From Thiotrichaceae bacterium (GTDB lineage Bacteria; Pseudomonadota; Gammaproteobacteria; Beggiatoales; Beggiatoaceae), in the NCBI GenBank assembly GCA_011391085.1, contig JAABRD010000002.1, positions 1 through 64,000 of the forward strand: a stretch of 64,000 nt of DNA, written 5' to 3'. The number at the start of each line of letters is the position of its first letter. The stretch's first letter is position 1. Below are positions 8,000-15,711 of this stretch, in pieces. The notes beneath the pieces are model-generated. The model did no database searches. It had not been told where the DNA came from and was given only the letters and a program-made list of their open reading frames with translations. A program made the translations under genes and the position numbers.

Positions 8000-8214
8000 A
8001 ATTACCACTGTTGTCAGGCAAACAAGTATTGACCACTTTGCAGAGATTGGGTTTCTTTGAAATTCATCGTAAAGGAAGTCATGTCAAAATGAAACATCCA
8101 GATGGTCGACTCCTAGTCTTTCCCTATCATAACGAAGTTGACCGTTACACTCTCAAAGGGGCTTTGCAAGATGCTGATATAGACCTGGATGAATTTATTG
8201 AAAACCTCAAGTAA
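7996..8214 (+). CDS. hicA: HicA-like mRNA interferase toxin
   Basis: A 72-aa protein of the HicA family: LLSGKQVLTTLQRLGFFEIH then RKGSHVKMKHPDGR. The conserved glycine and catalytic histidine in GSHVK are present, as is the double-stranded RNA-binding-like fold ending in LKGALQDADIDLDEFIENL. HicA cleaves mRNA and arrests growth when free of HicB. The antitoxin-first order and the 4-bp overlap with hicB are normal for one subset of these modules. The pair looks intact and is the best preserved one in this zone. Confidence 0.92.
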   Translation: MKLPLLSGKQVLTTLQRLGFFEIHRKGSHVKMKHPDGRLLVFPYHNEVDRYTLKGALQDADIDLDEFIENLK

Positions 8215-8297
8215 ACGATAAACAACGTATTTATCATTGCCTACCACTTTGAAAGGGTAAGCAACTAAATCTTTATCCACCCTACACGGGCTAAACT

Positions 8298-8488
8298 TTG
8301 CCCGAAGGTACACCGCAATTTTACTCAGGAAGAATGGAAGCGATTTTTTGGGGAGAGGGAGTCTGAGAAGACTGGGCCGGGGGTGGAGTGAGGGGGGATT
8401 GTCAGAATCAGAATTGACAGAATTTTTTAGCAGAATGGGTTGGGGTTTATTCTGTTAATTCTTAAATTCTGTCAATTCTGATTCTAAC
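8298..8488. repeat. WD40-gene tail remnant and TCAGAATCAGAATTGACAGA inverted repeat
   Basis: 8298-8391 reads CPKVHRNFTQEEWKRFFGE, another form of the tail found at the end of AAA/WD40 genes, without the body. 8401-8488 is a long inverted repeat: TCAGAATCAGAATTGACAGA on the left, its complement on the right, with an AT-rich loop. One arm of the same repeat recurs at about 10560-10585. It lies just upstream of the next toxin-antitoxin pair. Confidence 0.65.
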
Positions 8489-8511
8489 CAATAATTAAAG
8501 GAGATAATCAA

Positions 8512-8733
8512 ATGATAATGACTTTTGAACAAACTGTCGATGCTGTCATGCAATTGACTCTGGAACAACAGGATCTGTTAGCGGACTTGCTGAAAAGATG
8601 GCGTATTGAACAAACTCGTACACAAATTGCTAAAGGCGCCGCCGAAGACATTGCTGACTTTCAGCGTGGCAAATTCCAGTCACAACCGGTGGCCGACATC
8701 ATTGCGGAATTACGACAAACATTGGACAACTGA
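8512..8733 (+). CDS. Probable antitoxin of a RelE-type pair
   Basis: A 73-aa protein, MIMTFEQTVDAVMQLTLEQQ followed by DLLADLLKRWRIEQTRTQIA and a C-terminal PVADIIAELRQTLDN. It resembles the small helical antitoxin-like proteins found upstream of RelE toxins in cyanobacteria and Thiotrichales. A good ribosome site (AAAGGAGA) precedes ATG 8512 by about 7 bp. The next gene begins 2 bp after its stop and is a RelE-type toxin with a frameshift, so this antitoxin may now be orphaned. The role is inferred from position. Confidence 0.55.
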   Translation: MIMTFEQTVDAVMQLTLEQQDLLADLLKRWRIEQTRTQIAKGAAEDIADFQRGKFQSQPVADIIAELRQTLDN

Positions 8734-8734
8734 G

Positions 8735-9021
8735 ATGCGAAAATTGGTGTTAACTCCACGTTTTAAAAGAGCTTTTCGCAAATTTATGCGCCAGCGCACC
8801 GCCACTTGCAAAAGACTCTTGAAGAAACCCTTGTCCAAATGCAAAACGATATTTTTGCCGCGTCCCTTCACACGCATAAACTCACAGGTCCTCTATTTGG
8901 ACTCCGGGCCTGTTCCTGCGGTTATGATTGTCGTATTGTGTTTAGCATTGAACTCAACCAACTGACTGGTAAGGAAGAAATTTTCTTACTCAACATTGGG
9001 ACGCACGAGGAGATATACTAA
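8735..9021 (+). pseudogene. RelE-family toxin with frameshift
   Basis: Translation from ATG 8735 gives MRKLVLTPRFKRAFRKFMR, a RelE/YafQ-type start, but the match then moves to another frame: from about 8795 it reads HRHLQKTLEETLVQMQND, HTHKLTGPLFGLRACSCGYD and CRIVFSIE..LLNIGTHEEIY, the conserved second half. A single-base change near 8785-8800 explains the switch. The two halves together give a normal length of about 95 aa. An inactivated toxin beside an intact antitoxin is the usual direction of decay. A sequencing error is the alternative. Confidence 0.75.
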
Positions 9022-9096
9022 AGGCTATGGTGTGATGAGTTGTCCACCATTTTAAAGAAGGCAGGCAACTCAACCCTTGCCCACCCTACACGGACG

Positions 9097-9366
9097 TATG
9101 CGCAACGAGTGTTACCACGAACCCAGTTGACTGGTGAAGAACGGCGGTGGTTCTGTTTGTTGGGGGGAGGAGTGTCGGGAGTGAGGACCGCGGATTTTGG
9201 GGAGACGCGGATTGGAGGGTTAGCTATCCGTTACTTTCTCTCAGCCGTTGACCTCAATTCTGGTCTTGGCCAAATGATTGTGATAATCTAATAACTTCTA
9301 CTAGGTAGTCAAGTAGGGTGAGGCACAAGTTTCTCGGTAGTGTTGCAAAGGTAATGGTTGTAGGTT
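9097..9366. repeat. WD40-gene tail and direct repeat, copy B
   Basis: 9097-9171 reads RVLPRTQLTGEERRWF, again the C-terminal tail of the AAA/WD40 family. 9172-9366 is the second copy of the long direct repeat at 5648-5842, with only scattered differences. 9040-9096 contains a GGCAACTCAACCCTTGCCCA repeat. No intact gene is present. Confidence 0.8.
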
Positions 9367-9510
9367 TTGGAGTCCGGAATTGATTCCGTTGGAGTCCGGA
9401 ATTGATTCCGTTGGAGTCCGGAATTGATTCCGTTGGAGTACGGAATTGATTCCGCCGGAAACGGAATCAATTCCGTACTCCAAAACCGCTATACCATTAC
9501 TTGTACAACT
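9336..9510. mobile_element. MITE type 2, copy b, right end lost
   Basis: The left end GGTAGTGTTGCAAAGGTAAT is intact and preceded by AGTTTCTC, the same target as the 5812 copy, as expected for a segment duplicated with its MITE. Inside, 9367-9483 carries four 22-bp palindromic units. The right end stops at TTGTACAAC, where the 6447-type module begins at about 9511, so a recombination event removed the last bases. Confidence 0.7.
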
Positions 9511-9734
9511 TTACGCGGGGACTACCTTCTTAAATAACGGGCCTCAAGTGTCTGAGTGCGCAACGACTGTTACCCCGCCCCCAGTTGACTGGTGAAAAAC
9601 GGCGGCGGTTCTGTTTGTTGGGGGAGGGGGAGGAGGGTCGGGAGTGAGGAGGGGCGGATTTTGAGGATACATGGATTGGATGGTTAGTGGTTCATTACTT
9701 TCTCTCAGCCGTTGTTCCCAACCCTTGTTTTTTG
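9511..9734. repeat. Second copy of the 6447 module
   Basis: It begins with the last codons and stop of the 6244-type gene, then the WD40 tail (TQLTGEERQWF-like, here more diverged), then a diverged form of the direct repeat ending TTTCTCTCAGCCGTTG. No reading frame of interest. Confidence 0.65.
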
Positions 9735-9835
9735 GGTAGTGATGCAATGTGGGTGATATGTTTACCCTCACCCGGAGGGAGAGGGGCCGGGGGTGAGGGC
9801 AACTCTATTAACATCACCCAGATTGCATTACTACC
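9735..9835. mobile_element. MITE type 1, copy b
   Basis: About 101 bp: left GGTAGTGATGCAATGTGGGT, right ending CAGATTGCATTACTACC. The interior is CCCTCACCCGGAGGGAGAG with its complement, the same core as the 28799 and 49143 copies but with one arm deleted. No target duplication is visible (GTTTTTTG against GTAAACTG), so a rearrangement may have removed one flank. It abuts the PIN-domain remnant on the right. Confidence 0.7.
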
Positions 9836-10029
9836 GTAAACTGGAAGGTGACGCACGACATTTAGCGTTTGCCTCGTTGTACCAGATGAATTTTTTACTC
9901 ACTTGGAATTGCAATCATTTAGCCAATGGTAACAAAAAACACCATATCCAAGTGATTAATGCGCGGTTGCAATTGCCAGTCCCCGAAATACTCACGCCGT
10001 TAGAACTGTTTAAGGAGACAATACCATGA
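9836..10029 (+). pseudogene. PIN-domain toxin, C-terminal fragment
   Basis: Directly after the MITE end, the frame reads KLEGDARHLAFASLYQMNFL then LTWNCNHLANGNKKHHIQVI and ends TPLELFKETIP. This matches the last 60 residues of a VapC-like PIN family, with the DARHLAFA acidic residue and LLTWNCNHLAN. The N-terminal half is absent, cut at the MITE. It is not the missing half of the fragment at 6083, which belongs to a different PIN subfamily. Its stop overlaps the ATG of the following gene. Confidence 0.7.
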
Positions 10030-10218
10030 TAACCAATTCAATTTTGGCCGACAAAGAAAGAACGAGTCCAAATCGAACTGGTGGAGGAGTCAGGATATGA
10101 TATGAAAAAGTATTCTGAACTGGTCCACCAACTCTTTCTGGAAATGCAAGAACAATATGGTCTAAAGTTTAAATATGCCGACCGCCCTGGTGAATTTATC
10201 CAACCTGCGGTGTCCTAG
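10026..10218 (+). pseudogene. Small partner gene of PIN fragment, frameshifted
   Basis: ATG 10026 overlaps the PIN stop (ATGA) and reads MITNSILADKER. After a one-base slip near 10052-10062 the frame continues RVQIELVEESGYDMKKYSEL then VHQLFLEMQEQYGLKFKYA and ends EFIQPAVS with TAG at 10216-10218. Joined, they give a helical protein of about 62 aa. The second part looks real because of its amphipathic helices and clean stop, but the family is not recognised. Confidence 0.45.
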
Positions 10219-10747
10219 TACCTCTCGTCATCACCGACTTCAGTTGAGTAGGGTAGGCCACAGGTTTCTCGTTGCCCACCATTTTAAAGAGGGTGGGCAA
10301 CTCAACCCTTGCCCACCCTACACGGATTGCGGGGCGCCACCCCCGGCTAAAGCCTCAATGCCATTAAGTTAAGCGTAATGGGTAGGGTGCGTGCCTCAGC
10401 ACCGATTAGGTGTGGTGCAGTTCCTGAAATGGTGCGTAGGACGCACCCTACCTTAACTTAATGGCATTGCGGCTAAAGCCTCTAGTCCACCAAGACTTTT
10501 AACTCTTGTTCCCACGCGCCAGCGTGGGAATGCAGTATCGACGTGCCAGCGTCGACTGCCTGTCAGAATCAGAATTGACAGAATTTTGCCCCCTACCTCA
10601 AATTTAGGCTTGACATTTGCCCACTCCACAGACTACCTTATGTGTATAACACCACTTGGAATTAGCCGCTTTGATATTGGTACTTATCCGTGGTGTTGCC
10701 CCTTTATATTTACTGTTGTCACATAAAAAATATTTGGATAAAACAAT
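10219..10747. repeat. Repeat-packed gap upstream of nuoG
   Basis: 529 bp without a gene. In order: GTAGGGTAGGCCACAGGTTT with its partner GGGTGGGCAACTCAACCCTT (10248-10323); half hairpins with CGGCTAAAGCCTC (10338-10360 and 10470-10492) enclosing ATGCCATTAAGTTAAG inverted arms and the GTAGGGTGCGT / TGCGTAGGACGCACCCTAC pair (10380-10460); the palindromes CCCACGCGCCAGCGTGGG and CGACGTGCCAGCGTCG (10510-10556); one arm of TCAGAATCAGAATTGACAGA. The last 150 bp before nuoG are free of repeats and must hold its promoter, but I see no convincing -35/-10 pair. Confidence 0.7.
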
Positions 10748-13123
10748 ATGGTAACAATTGAAATCGATGGCAAACCTTATCAAGCAGAAGCAGGCGCGAT
10801 GCTAATTCAAGTGACAGATGCGAATGGCATCGACATTCCGCGCTTCTGTTATCATAAAAAATTATCCCTCGCCGCCAGTTGTCGCATGTGCCTGGTGGAG
10901 GTGGAAAAAGCCCCGAAACCGATGCCCGCATGTGCGACCCCGGTGATGGACGGGATGAAAGTCTGGACGCGGTCGGTCAAAGCCTTGGCGGCACAAAAGG
11001 CCGTGATGGAATTTTTACTCATTAATCATCCCTTGGATTGCCCGATTTGTGACCAAGGTGGGGAATGTGAGTTGCAAGACCAAGCCGTGGGGTATGGCAA
11101 AGATGTCTCCCGTTATGCCGAAGGCAAGCGCGTGGTCTTTGATAAAAATGTCGGACCGTTGATTGCGACCGAAATGACGCGCTGTATTCACTGCACTCGG
11201 TGTGTGCGGTTTAGTCAAGAAATCACGGGTCTTCAAGAACTGGGGGCGACGGGTCGCGGAGAACATACGATCATTGGCACGTTTATTGAGAAAAATGTCG
11301 CTTCCGAATTATCTGGCAACGTCATTGACTTGTGTCCTGTGGGCGCACTGACTTCGAAGCCATTCCGTTTTGCGGCGCGGGCGTGGGAGTTGCAACAACG
11401 TGAGACAATTGCGCCCCATGATGCTTTGGGGTCCAATGTGGATGTGCATATTCGCCGCAATCAAGTGTTGCGCGTGGTACCTCGTGAGAATGAAGCTATC
11501 AATGAAGTCTGGATTGCCGACCGCGACCGGTTCAGTTATGAAGGATTGACGGCACTGGATCGGTTAACTTCGCCCATGATTAAGAAGGATGGGAAATGGC
11601 AAGCCACCGATTGGGAGAAGGCCCTGGCTTATGCCGCGGAAGGTTTGAAAGAAGTGGTCAAGAAACAGGGCAGTCAAGCCTTCGGTGCCTTAGCTTCCCC
11701 CACGGCCACGTTGGAAGAACTGTATTTATTGCAAAAAGTAGGACGTGGCTTAGGCAGTGCTAACCTAGACCACCGGTTGCGGCAAGTGGATTTTAGCGAT
11801 CAAGATGACGCCCCGCTGTTTCCTTATCTAGGTCAACCGATTGCAAACTTAGAAACGTGTGACACCGTTTTAGTCATCGGTTCTCATCTGCGCAAAGAAC
11901 AGCCGTTGTTAAATCACCGCCTCCGCAAAGCGGCCTTACGGGGTGCCAACATCATCGTCATCAACCCGGTGGACTATGAATTTAATTACCCTGTGGCCCA
12001 CACTTTGATTTCGTCACCGGCCACCTTTGTCGAGGATTTAGCGGGACTTGCTAAAGCGTTATGGGAAAATCCAGGGACGTTGGTGCCAACTGAGATGCAA
12101 AAATTGTTGGGCACCGTGTCGGCTAAGGATAATCACAAGGCGATTGCGCAAGCGTTGCGAACTGGCAAGAGACGGGCCGTATTGTTAGGTCAATTGGCCA
12201 CCGCCCATCCCCAATTTGCCGTGATTCGTGCCCTCGCGGCAGTCATGGCCAAGTTAAGTGGGACGAGTTTAGGCTATTTGGGCGAAGCCAATAACACCTC
12301 GGGCGCCTGGTTAGCAGGTATGTTACCACACCGTGGCCCAGCGGGACTTCCTCTTCAAACCATTGGTTTGGATGCCCACTCGATGCTAACACAAGGTTTG
12401 AAAGGCTACCTGTTACTAGGTTTAGAACCTGAATTAGACAGTTGGAATGGCGCCGCGGCGTTAGCCAGTTTGAAGAAAGCGGAATTTGTCGTCTCCTTCA
12501 GTGCTTATCGTACTCCAACGATAGACAGTTATGCCAAAGTGATCTTACCCATTGCCTTGTTTGCGGAAACCTCTGGAACGTATGTCAATGTCGAAGGACG
12601 TTGGCAAAGTTTCACAGGTGCCGTCACTCCACCTGGCGAAGCCCGTCCCGCGTGGAAAATTTTGCGCGTGTTAGGTAACTTGCTAGACTTGGCAGGTTTT
12701 GAATATATGTCTTCCGAAGAAGTCCGGGAGGAACTGCGTCAGCAAGTGGGTGAGAAACGTCCCAATAATCGGTTAGCTTGGAAAATTCCTAGCAGTTTGA
12801 CGACTCTGGCGGTGAAGGGCTTACAACGGATTACCGAGATGCCCATTTACTCCACCGACGCCTTGGTCCGCCGTGCTTCCTCCTTACAAAAGACGGTGGA
12901 TGCCACGTTGGCCAATGGCATTCATATCCATCCGCAATTGGCTTCCCAGAAGAATTTAAGTCAAGGGAACTCGGCTAGAGTAAGACAAAATGGGGCAACC
13001 CTCACGTTGCCTGTCGTCATGGATGAACGAGTGCCTCAAGAATCGGTATTGATTTATGCCGGTCAATTGGCGAATTTGGAATTGGGAGAATGGTATGGAG
13101 GAGTGGAAGTGAGTGCGGCTTAA
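10748..13123 (+). CDS. nuoG: NADH-quinone oxidoreductase subunit G
   Basis: A 791-aa iron-sulfur subunit of respiratory complex I, carrying electrons from NADH towards quinone at the inner face of the membrane. The N-terminal 2Fe-2S site has C34, C45, C48, C62; the His-Cys3 4Fe-4S site has H94, C98, C101, C107; a second 4Fe-4S site has C146, C149, C152, C196. Residues from about 220 form the molybdopterin-oxidoreductase-like domain, and the C-terminus is a short dihydropteridine-like barrel. Length is normal. It stands alone: there is no nuoE, F, H or I nearby, whereas nuoG normally lies inside nuoA-N. ATG 10748 fits the family start. Confidence 0.95.
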   Translation: MVTIEIDGKPYQAEAGAMLIQVTDANGIDIPRFCYHKKLSLAASCRMCLVEVEKAPKPMPACATPVMDGMKVWTRSVKALAAQKAVMEFLLINHPLDCPICDQGGECELQDQAVGYGKDVSRYAEGKRVVFDKNVGPLIATEMTRCIHCTRCVRFSQEITGLQELGATGRGEHTIIGTFIEKNVASELSGNVIDLCPVGALTSKPFRFAARAWELQQRETIAPHDALGSNVDVHIRRNQVLRVVPRENEAINEVWIADRDRFSYEGLTALDRLTSPMIKKDGKWQATDWEKALAYAAEGLKEVVKKQGSQAFGALASPTATLEELYLLQKVGRGLGSANLDHRLRQVDFSDQDDAPLFPYLGQPIANLETCDTVLVIGSHLRKEQPLLNHRLRKAALRGANIIVINPVDYEFNYPVAHTLISSPATFVEDLAGLAKALWENPGTLVPTEMQKLLGTVSAKDNHKAIAQALRTGKRRAVLLGQLATAHPQFAVIRALAAVMAKLSGTSLGYLGEANNTSGAWLAGMLPHRGPAGLPLQTIGLDAHSMLTQGLKGYLLLGLEPELDSWNGAAALASLKKAEFVVSFSAYRTPTIDSYAKVILPIALFAETSGTYVNVEGRWQSFTGAVTPPGEARPAWKILRVLGNLLDLAGFEYMSSEEVREELRQQVGEKRPNNRLAWKIPSSLTTLAVKGLQRITEMPIYSTDALVRRASSLQKTVDATLANGIHIHPQLASQKNLSQGNSARVRQNGATLTLPVVMDERVPQESVLIYAGQLANLELGEWYGGVEVSAA

Positions 13124-13145
13124 TGTCATCCTCACAAACTGACAG

Positions 13146-13257
13146 ATAGTGATATTCTTATCCATTTGTACCCCCCCCAGCCCCCCCGCGGCGTGGATGA
13201 CTCCCCCCCGCGTGCGGGGGGGTTGGGGGGGGTACAAAAGAACAGGAATACTACTAT
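13146..13257. mobile_element. MITE type 3, copy a
   Basis: Ends ATAGTGATATTC on the left and GAATACTACTAT on the right. Inside, TTGTACCCCCCCCAGCCCC pairs with GGGGGGGTTGGGGGGGGTAC around a CGCGTGCG core, giving a very stable hairpin. A close relative lies at 55360-55474 and one with a different interior at 43836-43987. It follows the nuoG stop and may also act as a transcript end. Confidence 0.7.
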
Positions 13258-13279
13258 AAACCACGTACAGAAATGATTC

Positions 13280-13359
13280 GGACTAGAGGCTTTAGCCGGT
13301 GGGATTGGCACGTTGTTAAAACAACGAGAAGACCCACCACCGGCTAAAGCCCCTAGTTC
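13280..13359. repeat. GGACTAGAGGCTTTAGCCGG hairpin
   Basis: Two inverted copies of the window's commonest repeat, separated by about 35 bp. It lies between nuoG and the next gene. Confidence 0.85.
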
Positions 13360-13404
13360 GGCGTGTTTCGGCTAAAATCTCTAACTGACATTAGGAATCC
13401 AACT

Positions 13405-14037
13405 ATGCCCTATAACTTTAACAGTCTCAAAGACGTTATCGCACATTACCACCTCCATTACCAAATTGCCGAGTTTATGGATTTTGGAGGAAGAGAATTA
13501 TCTACCACGGTGTCTGCCGGACTTAAAGAAGAAATCCGCTTTGCGCTACTCAACCGTGGAGAAGACGATAAGGAGGCGTTCACCGCCGAATTTATTATTG
13601 TGCCTCTCCTAAAAGAAGTTTGGAAAAAACACCCGCAGTTAAATTTATTCAGTCACGTTCAACTCAAAGTTGAAGATTTAACCGTTGTTCCTGATTATCT
13701 AGTTACCGCGAAAGACCCCTCTGGTTATAAAACGGTCTGCAAACCTTTGTTAATTACGATAGAGGCGAAAAACGAAAAATTTGAGGAAGGGTGGTTCCAA
13801 GCATTATTACAGGCGATAGTTTGTCAAAAAATCAATGGAACTGAAGACCTTCCTATATTCGTGATGGTTACCACAGGCGACCTTTGGCAAATTGGCAAAT
13901 TGGAAAAGCAACAGTTCATCAAACATCCGTGGTCATTTTCTCTGCACCACTTGGAAGAGTTACTCGGAATTTTGGATGCGTTATTTAGGGAATGTGAAAA
14001 AGTATTAAGTGTTGAAATGAGGACTGGCGGTTCTTAA
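13405..14037 (+). CDS. Conserved protein with PD-(D/E)XK-like nuclease pattern
   Basis: A 210-aa protein from ATG 13405 (MPYNFNSLKDVIAHYHLHYQ). A D in TVVPDYLVT, then E-x-K in LLITIEAKNE, then Q in ALLQAIVCQ follow the order of PD-(D/E)XK nuclease catalytic residues. Related hypothetical proteins are common in cyanobacteria and Thiotrichaceae and carry no methyltransferase or helicase partner, as here. The ATG at 13405 is preferred to 13363 because the earlier codons come from the hairpin repeat. Substrate unknown; nuclease activity is inferred. Confidence 0.6.
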   Translation: MPYNFNSLKDVIAHYHLHYQIAEFMDFGGRELSTTVSAGLKEEIRFALLNRGEDDKEAFTAEFIIVPLLKEVWKKHPQLNLFSHVQLKVEDLTVVPDYLVTAKDPSGYKTVCKPLLITIEAKNEKFEEGWFQALLQAIVCQKINGTEDLPIFVMVTTGDLWQIGKLEKQQFIKHPWSFSLHHLEELLGILDALFRECEKVLSVEMRTGGS

Positions 14038-14474
14038 AGGACTGCCAGTCCTAATGGATTTGTCCTCCATATTTCAAAACTCCCTCTTCATCCACATCAA
14101 TTGTTGCATAGCACCATCACCGTTACTGGTAGTGTCACAGTGGTCAGGTGGACTAGAGGCTTTAGCCGGTGGGGGCGGAACATAATTGAAATCGCGGGGC
14201 CCACCCACCGGCTAAAGCCTCTAGTCCACCGCTATTTTAATTCTTTGGCCACGTTGACTCCTTATCACAATGACGTACCTATTGCTGTTATGCAACATAA
14301 AATTGTATAATGAGGATGTTCCTAAAAATAATTATCTAGCCCAACGTTATGCACGGTTTATTCCGTTAATTCGTTGTGCCAGCTTGTTTTTAAGGACAAA
14401 TCCTATAGTCAGTCACGATATTTAACTGACTATAATCATGCATTATTTCAACTAACAGGAGTAACAAAACTCAA
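14038..14474. repeat. Gap with palindromes upstream of satP
   Basis: It holds a GGACTGCCAGTCC palindrome that starts inside the previous gene's last codons (about 14020-14053) and a GGACTAGAGGCTTTAGCCGG hairpin (14149-14227). This hairpin is flanked by TTGTTGCATA (14101) and TATGCAACAT (about 14290), inverted ends that suggest a further MITE-like unit. The last 150 bp have no repeats and should contain the satP promoter. No gene seen. Confidence 0.6.
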
Positions 14475-15035
14475 ATGGCAGAAGAAAAATTAGGTAATCC
14501 CGGCGTCGTCGGACTCGCAGGCTTTGGTCTCACTACTATGGTTTTGCAATTTCACAACGTCGGCTGGATAGAATTAGGTCCCGTGGTGTGGCTGGGACTG
14601 ATTTTTGGCGGTTTAGCCCAAATGATTGCCGGTCTTCAAGAAATGAAGACGGGTAACAATTTTGGTTACAGCGCATTCACCTCCTATGGATGTTTTTGGA
14701 TTGCGCTAGTCCTTATCTTGATTGGCAATCACTACGGGATTTATAAATCTAGCACCACCGATATCGGCTGGTTTCTGGTCGCCTGGACCCTCTACACGGC
14801 AATCATGTGGATAGGCGCAATGCGTATCAGCAGTGCGTTAGCATGGTGCTTTACACTGCTGTTAATCGGTTTTATCCTACTTGACCTCGCCCATTTTGGC
14901 TGGCCTTTCCTTACCATCGTGGCCGGCTACGAACTGATGATTTGTGCCCTGAGTGCATGGTATATTATGGCACACGTCATCTACAAAGATGTGTTTGGCC
15001 GAGACGTTCTGCCAGTCGGCAAACCTTGGATCTAA
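14475..15035 (+). CDS. satP: Acetate/succinate transporter, GPR1/FUN34/YaaH family
   Basis: A 186-aa inner-membrane protein with six hydrophobic segments. The family signature near the N-terminus is present as NPGVVGLAGFGLTT (usually NPAPLGL...), followed by VWLGLIFGGLAQMIAGLQE and GNNFGYSAFTSYG, both characteristic. It moves acetate or succinate together with protons. AGGAG lies about 14 bp before the ATG. The next gene is a periplasmic Cache-domain protein only 43 bp downstream, so the two may be co-transcribed and linked to small organic acid sensing. Substrate is inferred from the family. Confidence 0.93.
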   Translation: MAEEKLGNPGVVGLAGFGLTTMVLQFHNVGWIELGPVVWLGLIFGGLAQMIAGLQEMKTGNNFGYSAFTSYGCFWIALVLILIGNHYGIYKSSTTDIGWFLVAWTLYTAIMWIGAMRISSALAWCFTLLLIGFILLDLAHFGWPFLTIVAGYELMICALSAWYIMAHVIYKDVFGRDVLPVGKPWI

Positions 15036-15078
15036 CCATTTGTCACAACGGGTTAACTCACTCAATATGGAGTACAAT

Positions 15079-15648
15079 ATGCAATTCAAAACAGCGACTG
15101 GTTTGGCCAGTTTGATTTTCAGCGTAGGTGTGATGCCTACGGTATTGGCAGCCGACACGAATGCAGCGGCCCCTGCTACGGCAACCCCTGAAGAGGTGAT
15201 TGCCAAAGTGCATCAAGCCTCCAAATTCCTGCATGAGAAAGGCGAATCTGGGTTTGCAGAGTTCAATGCGAAAGACAGCCAATGGGTTTGGAAAGACAGT
15301 TATGTGTTTGTCTATAATTGTCAACAGGACAAGATGATTGCACATCCGTTCCGCCCCGATCTGGTGGACAAACCCATCTTGCAAATCAAGGATACCAAAG
15401 GTACGCCCTTGTTTGAAAAACTGTGCGAAGCCGGTAAGAAGGACCACGGTAGTTGGGTAGAATATTATTGGGACAAACCCGGTGAAGCCGCACCTTCGCG
15501 TAAAATTTCTTACGCATTATCTGCGGATGTCAGCTTTAAAGTCGGCATCCAAGTGGGTGCGGGTATCTACGATGATAAAGCGACACCTGAACAACTTAGC
15601 GAGTTGTTAGCTAAGATGTCTGACCCCACTAAGTTCCCTGCCCCTTAG
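15079..15648 (+). CDS. Exported Cache-domain protein
   Basis: A 189-aa protein with a signal peptide (MQFKTATGLASLIFSVGVMP, cleavage near VLA/AD). The mature part has the single-Cache pattern: a long helix (EEVIAKVHQASKFLHEKG), KDSQWVWKDSYVFVYNCQQ, then IAHPFRPDLVDKPILQIKD and GSWVEYYWDKPG, as in small-ligand-binding Cache sensors. There is no membrane anchor or output domain, so it is a free periplasmic binding protein. ATG 15079 is chosen over 15067 because GGAG lies 6 bp before it and the signal peptide starts here. It follows satP closely; organic acid binding is an inference. Confidence 0.85.
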   Translation: MQFKTATGLASLIFSVGVMPTVLAADTNAAAPATATPEEVIAKVHQASKFLHEKGESGFAEFNAKDSQWVWKDSYVFVYNCQQDKMIAHPFRPDLVDKPILQIKDTKGTPLFEKLCEAGKKDHGSWVEYYWDKPGEAAPSRKISYALSADVSFKVGIQVGAGIYDDKATPEQLSELLAKMSDPTKFPAP

Positions 15649-15658
15649 TATTCTAAGT

Positions 15659-15711
15659 CCCAGGAGGAAAAAGCGTAGCTTTGCCCGGCAAAGCTACGCT
15701 TTTTCCTCCCG
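15659..15711. terminator. AGGAGGAAAAAGCGTAGC hairpin, likely transcript end
   Basis: A long perfect stem (AGGAGGAAAAAGCGTAGCTT with its complement) around CCCGG, 10 bp after the Cache gene stop. It belongs to a family seen again at 21519, 35834 and 45618. No T-run of its own follows, so a terminator role is plausible rather than shown. Confidence 0.5.

Noticed and set aside
6083-10029. One PIN gene split into two halves by the intervening 3.6 kb
   Set aside because: The N-terminal piece (YLDNCCLNRPF) and the C-terminal piece (LLTWNCNHLAN) belong to different PIN subfamilies.
14101-14310. 69-codon frame upstream of satP
   Set aside because: Encoded mostly by a hairpin repeat.
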